64,000 bases of DNA from positions 86,076,546-86,140,545 of the forward strand of contig NC_044573.1 in NCBI RefSeq assembly GCF_901933205.1. The letters are read 5' to 3'. Positions within the stretch are counted from its first letter, which is position 1; each line of letters begins with the position of its first letter. Both the position numbers and the translations under genes were made by a program. The notes below the pieces were generated by a model. That model was not told the DNA's origin, ran no database searches, and was given only the letters and a program-made list of their open reading frames with translations. Source of the DNA: Camarhynchus parvulus (taxonomy: Eukaryota > Chordata > Aves > Passeriformes > Thraupidae). Shown in pieces: positions 58,775 through 64,000 of the stretch.

Positions 58775-61147
58775 GTGTGAGTCATGAATGGCATTTTGCC
58801 GAAGTTCAGTAGCACTGAAGCCAGGGAGACAAGAAGCCAGTGATGCTTCAGCCATTCACTGAAATGCATAAAATATTTTTCATTATATGCAACAAGCCAC
58901 CAATACTCAAAATTAGGATTCCATATTTATTAACAGTGTAGGAAATACTGCTAATCAATATTTAAATTTTAAATACTAGATTATGGCATTGGGTTCTATT
59001 CTTCCAAATGGAATATTCAAACCTTTTGGAGACAAGCCTATATGTTTTCAATCAGATTTTGGACTTGCATCAGGGAATCAGGATTTTACCAGACCAGTGT
59101 AAGGACGAGATTGTGCCCTACAAAGATGAGATCTGAATAAACACTTGCTATCCCAGATCTTATTTCTCATAATCCTTTCTCATTTCTGTGTATTTTTTCC
59201 ATTCCACTGAGCAACTGAAATAAACTTACTATCAGATATGCTGGTGACATTTTTCATGAAAAACATTGTCTCTGTAGCCTTATAAACTTTACAAAATATT
59301 TAGCAAATGTATCAGTCACAGTTAAAGCCATTTATCTTTTTTATCTCAAACAATATCAAGTGGTTTTTTATGAACTCCTCTTTCAACGGGAAAGTCTATT
59401 TTAGAGAATAGCTTATGATGTGGTGAAGCAAATCAGAGATCAAGTTTTTGACGAATATGAAGCAAATTCCACTTTTCAAAACATTACTGGGGAAGTGAAA
59501 AAGAGCTAGGCATTTACAGTTCATTCTCAGCATTGCTTTCTAGGGAAGCAGTCATCTTGCATTCCATTTCCAACCAGAAGGAAGAATGATTTGGAGTTCA
59601 AGGATCAAACTAGTTAGGAAGCTATGGTACACAATTAGTCCCTTTTGTGAGCTATAAAACTGGGTGTCTCCGGTTTCAAAGCTATGTTTACAGAGCATCT
59701 TTCAGCATGACAAAAATTAGATTCTTTTTAAAGTTCACAGGTTAAGGAAACTGAAAGTATTTTAGTAGTTCTTAAGCTTTGCAACATACTGGCATCTAAT
59801 TATAGTTTATTGAGTTTATATGAGATCTTTTTCTTGTAGAAGAAGCCTCAATGATCCTACCAAGTGACAACCAGTCATTTTTGCTGAAGGCCTGACAAAT
59901 TTTGATTGCTCAAGACTTTGGGGAAGCACAGGTCAGCTGCTGATTTCAGTTTTGAGGGACTGATTTTCTTTACTAAGAGCCCATTCACTGATTTTGGAGG
60001 GGAGAAAAGAAAGTAATTTGTGCTCAAGTACTGTAACTCTTTTTTTACTATGTGCTGTATCTTTCTCACTGTCATTTCAATTGATAATGTGCTAGATGGA
60101 CTGGGGAAGTGGAGTGTCTGGAGAACTGCTACATTTACATCACCAGCTTGAAAATTCCTCACTTGCTGGACCAAACCTGTCAGAGAACTTCCCAAACTTT
60201 CCAAAACATTGAGCAGGGAAAGCAGGACCCAAAAAACCAAACCAGCCTTAAATATGGCTACAGAAAGTACTAAAGGCTGCCTTAAAAAAGAGAAGCTCAG
60301 GTGGTCACCTCTGCTTAGTTTAAAAAAATTAGCATCCTTATATGTTCTTGTCAAATGCCACTTATTTATTTCTCTGTACTGTACCATTAGCCCAGTTAAG
60401 AGTCTTGAGTTGCAAAAGTTTCTGAGGAATTCCGTGCTTGAAAGATAAACCAGGAAGCTACTGTGTTAAAAGTGGACAAACACAAATATTTGGAAGCAAG
60501 ATCAGAACAAATAAGCAGCATATTGCAGAAACAAAACATAGTGTGTGATGCAGGAAAAAAAATTAAATTATGTAATCCTGATTAAATAATACTTCTTTTT
60601 TTTTGTCTCAATATCCATCTAAAAGCAGACAGTTTAGGTTTTTGGAACAGAAACATGAAGACAGGTCTTTTCATCTGTTGCTTTCAAAATTTCCTCTTTG
60701 TCTCTGGTACCCCCCTGAGCACTCAGGTGGTGATGCAAAGTCACCTCTTGAGCTGAGCTCCTGTCAGTGCTCCTGGAAACTTGACACAAGGCAGCTGCCA
60801 GTATGTGCCCTTCTAGAAAGACCAGAAGCCAGATCCTTTCAAAACAAATGATGCTATTGGCATTAACCATAAGAGAAGAAGAGAAAGTGTCAGAAAAAAT
60901 GTCTGAGAACCAAAGCTGTACTCATTATAGGATGGGTATTTTATGAGAGGACAGTTCCCTGTCTGTCAAGATCTGACAAGGGCCACTGAAGAGGGAGACT
61001 TTTAAATATGCTTTCCAGAGACTCTCTTGGATGTAAAACTCTGCTGTCAAGATGAGTAAGCACATTAGCAGTGGAGAAAGTACAATGACATCAATACTAT
61101 ATGCACCTAGCCAGAAAAGAAAGCTATCTGTCTTACATTTGAGATTT

Positions 61148-61940
61148 GGGCCCGGGCAAACATCGTAAATTTCCATAAGGCCAAATGCAAGGTCCTGAAC
61201 CTGGGTCCAGGAAAACATAAGCACAGGCTGAGCAGTGAAGGGATTGATGGCAGCCCTGACAAGAAGAACTTGGAAGAGGTGGATGAGAGGCTGAACATGC
61301 CCTGGCAGTGTGTGCTCACAGCCCAGAAAGCCAGTTGTATCCTGGGCTGTACCAAAACAGTGTGGGCAGCAGGGCAAGGGAGGGGATTCTGCCCCTCTGC
61401 TCTGCTCTGCTCAGGTGAGACTCCAGCTGGACCAGTGCTGCATCCAGCTCTGGGTCCCACAGCATGAGAAGGGATTTAGGTCGCACAGCATTAGAAGGGT
61501 CCAGAGGAAGACCACAAAGATGATCCCATGGTTGAAGTACTTCTTCTATGAAAACAGGTTGAGAGAGTTGGAATTTTTCAGTCTAGGGAAGAGAAGGTTT
61601 TCAGAGACCATAGAGCAGATTTCCAGTACCTAAAGGGGGCTTACAAGAAACACGCCTTTTCACACAGGTGTGTAGTGACAGGACAAGAGGGAATGGCTGT
61701 AAACTGAAGGAGGGTAGGTTTAAGTTAGATATTAGGAAGAATACAGTGAGGGTGGTGAGGCACTGGCACAGGTTGCCCAGAGAAGTTGTGTACACCCCAT
61801 CCCTGGAAGTGTTCAAGCCCAGACTGCATGGTGCTCTGAGTAACCTGGTCTAGTGGAAGGTGTCTCTGCCTACAGCAGAGTAGCTGGAACTAGATAACCT
61901 TATAGGTCCCTTCCAACCTAAAGCATTCTGTGATTCTGTG
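61148..61940 (+). repeat. CR1 LINE, 5'-truncated copy with 3' end
   Basis: About 790 bp of sense CR1: AAATGCAAGGTCCTGAACCT, GGATGAGAGGCTGAACATGC, CCTCTGCTCTGCTCTGCTCA, GGTTGCCCAGAGAAGTTGTG, ending with the short tandem TTCTGTGATTCTGTG at 61926-61940. The open frames over it are degraded ORF2 or antisense noise. Confidence 0.95.
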
Positions 61941-64000
61941 AATACACAGGAAAGTATGCACAGAAGGTTAAAAACAAATTTAGCTATAATGACAAAAGAA
62001 TCCAGAACTGAGAATTCTGAATGAGAAAGGGTGTAGAGGAAAGGGACAGCCAGGAAGCTGCATAACTTTAATAGAAGGAAAGAAATAAGGGAAATGAATC
62101 TGTGTGAACAGAATTTTAAAATTGGATATGGATAGGAATAGAGATAGGAATTCTTCATGACAGTAAGCTGCAAAAGGGGACTGGAAGGCTGATCTTAAAG
62201 CCAGCTGAGGGAATGAATTCTCTGGTTTGTCTGAAGTTTAAGAAACATTATCAAGTTGGAAGAAAATTCACTGAGGAAAATGGTGAGTGCAAAGGACTTG
62301 ACTGGATGAGACTCTTGGGAGATGTTACTCCCACAGGGACTAGAGAGGGACAAGAGAAAGACACTGTTTATTTCCTTGTGATGAAAATTATTACTCTTTT
62401 TTCTATTACAGTAGCATCCTCACTTAGTTAGAGGTAGTCCACATGAATTAGGCCTTAAAGCACATATCTGATTTACTGGTTACTCCATTATTAACTTCAA
62501 ATACTTTTTCAATATTGTTTTATTAATACTTCGTTATTGAAACTAAGCATTTTTAGTTTCACTAAGAAGTCAGTGGGAATTTTTCTACTTCTTTGGAGCA
62601 GAGCTAGGATTTTTTACACTGTCCTCAGAGCCTTTTTAAAATAATAAAGTTTACCATAACAAAGAAGCTGAACTCAAGACATGGCTAAGTTTTTTCTAGA
62701 TTCAAGTCAAATAAACTTACATGTCAGGGGAAAAAAATTACGGTATTTTTAACTATATATTTAAACTTTCTTGCCTAGCTGGTAAACTGTAGTTGACAGA
62801 ATCCTTGCTTGTATGTGCTAAGATTTCAACAGGGTCAGATTGTTTATATTTGTTGCAGTTTATACTCTTTCTAAGGGCTAGGTTATTGGTCTAGGGGCTT
62901 ACTTTCTAGTTATTTGAACTTTGTTTCATCGTGTCAGAGTAGTTTTCAGAAAACATTCCCAGTAAGGCTCCAGTAGCAGTTACAATAGGGTTTTTTAATT
63001 TACTGTTACTTTATAGGCAAACACTATATCTGACAGAAAATCTGGCATCAGGATGACAGTTTAACATAAGTGAAAACACAGGGATAGTTAATACGGTCAA
63101 AGTTCAGGCCTCATGCAAGGAAGCTTAGGGAGTTTTTTAAGTCGATTCCTTAGAAGCAGTAAAACACAAGATTTTGGTATTTTTTACTTATTCATTTAAG
63201 CTGTCTTTTGCCTGCTTTATCTGTTTTTTAATTTGCACTAAGAAACTGGAAACTAATATTTCATTTGAATAGTTGAATTACCCTGTTTGCAAAAAATAGT
63301 TCTGAAAAGAAAAGCAAAAATTAGACAATTTTTTCATTAGATCTTCACTGGGGAGTTTTCTTGAGTAAGAAAACTGTCTGACTGGATAGGGTATCTGTTA
63401 ATGTAAACTGAAGTATGGCAAGTGTGTTTTCCATTACTACACGTATTTTAGTCTTGATACGCAGCTTTTTCATGTTTGAATGTTAAGACTTTGCACAGCT
63501 GAGATTGTCAGTTGACAGCTGATACCCTGGAAAAATGAGGCTATTGCTTCTTGACTGAATGGCATATTCTCCTTAAGGTGCTGGTTTATATTTCATTCTG
63601 AAACTGTGGGTTTGAACTAGTATCTTGCAGGTAGTTACACCTTGTAAATGGAAAATGAGGAAATTGTTGCATAGAACATAATGTAGTACATGGGAAAAGA
63701 CCTAAAACAAATATATAAAGTGTCATGACATGATGTGTACAAGTTCTGTCAAGAAAGACAAAACTAAAATGATTTTTAGGTACCAGGGATCAAAATTAAA
63801 CCTCTCAGCTTACTCAGGTACCTCCGTGTATGTCTGTACATCAGGTCACACAATGAGCAGAGCCCTGCGGCGCACGGATGTCACATCACGTGCGGGGGAG
63901 CTGCTATGGGGGCTATGGCTATTGCCCAGGAAATGTCCTTTCCACTTAGCTGGGAGTCTCCCCATTCCCACACCCTGACAGAATGGAACAAAGAGGCTTT

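Larger units (their letters stand above)
50127..64000 (-). other. ANGPT2 intron 1 (partial)
   Basis: At least 13.9 kb upstream of exon 2 with no recognisable signal-peptide exon. It contains the solo LTR (55540-56182), a long CR1 copy (61148-61940), unassigned GC-richer patches near 53640-53960 and 63833-63955, and a 170-codon minus-strand open frame at 59875-60387. Confidence 0.75.

Noticed and set aside
60925..61633. Overlapping open frames of 107-150 codons on both strands
   Set aside because: They overlie, wholly or in part, the CR1 copy that begins near 61148; they are degraded ORF2 pieces or antisense noise.
50127..64000. ANGPT2 signal-peptide exon and MCPH1 third BRCT exons
   Set aside because: I looked for NNTQWLMK-type and BRCT3-type coding sequence and found none, so neither is called in this window.

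Overview
The window is nuclear DNA from a vertebrate, almost certainly a bird. It is AT-rich with sparse coding sequence and GT-AG introns. Several degraded CR1 LINE fragments carry the typical avian CR1 3' end. The species cannot be fixed from the sequence alone. No prokaryotic, plasmid or CRISPR content is visible.

Two genes explain all convincing coding sequence. On the + strand lies the C-terminal half of MCPH1 (microcephalin). It has a large central exon (905-1906) and four small exons (7172-7284, 18817-18854, 21860-22022, 26990-27067), and the last three encode the second BRCT domain. The upstream exons (first BRCT domain) and the downstream exons (third BRCT domain) were not found and are presumably outside the window.

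On the - strand, inside the large MCPH1 intron that starts at 27068, lies ANGPT2 (angiopoietin-2). Eight of its coding exons are present, running from the first coiled-coil exon (49971-50126) to the stop codon at 31825-31827. All splice sites are canonical, and exon phases join into one open frame of 399 codons. The signal-peptide exon was not found and is presumably beyond 64000, so 50127-64000 is both ANGPT2 intron 1 and MCPH1 intron.

The rest is intron or 3' UTR with interspersed repeats: seven CR1 fragments (best at about 61148-61940, 29206-29600 and 29961-30360), a 643-bp solo LTR with a 5-bp target duplication (55540-56182), short tandem repeats and a 22-bp perfect palindrome near 42 kb. 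MCPH1 acts in the nucleus in chromosome condensation and DNA damage signalling. ANGPT2 is a secreted ligand of the endothelial receptor TIE2. Their link here is positional (a nested antisense gene), not a shared pathway. I found no undescribed biological system. The points most worth checking are a condensin-II-binding-like motif in MCPH1, a possible read-through MCPH1 isoform, the solo LTR and the 42-kb repeat.
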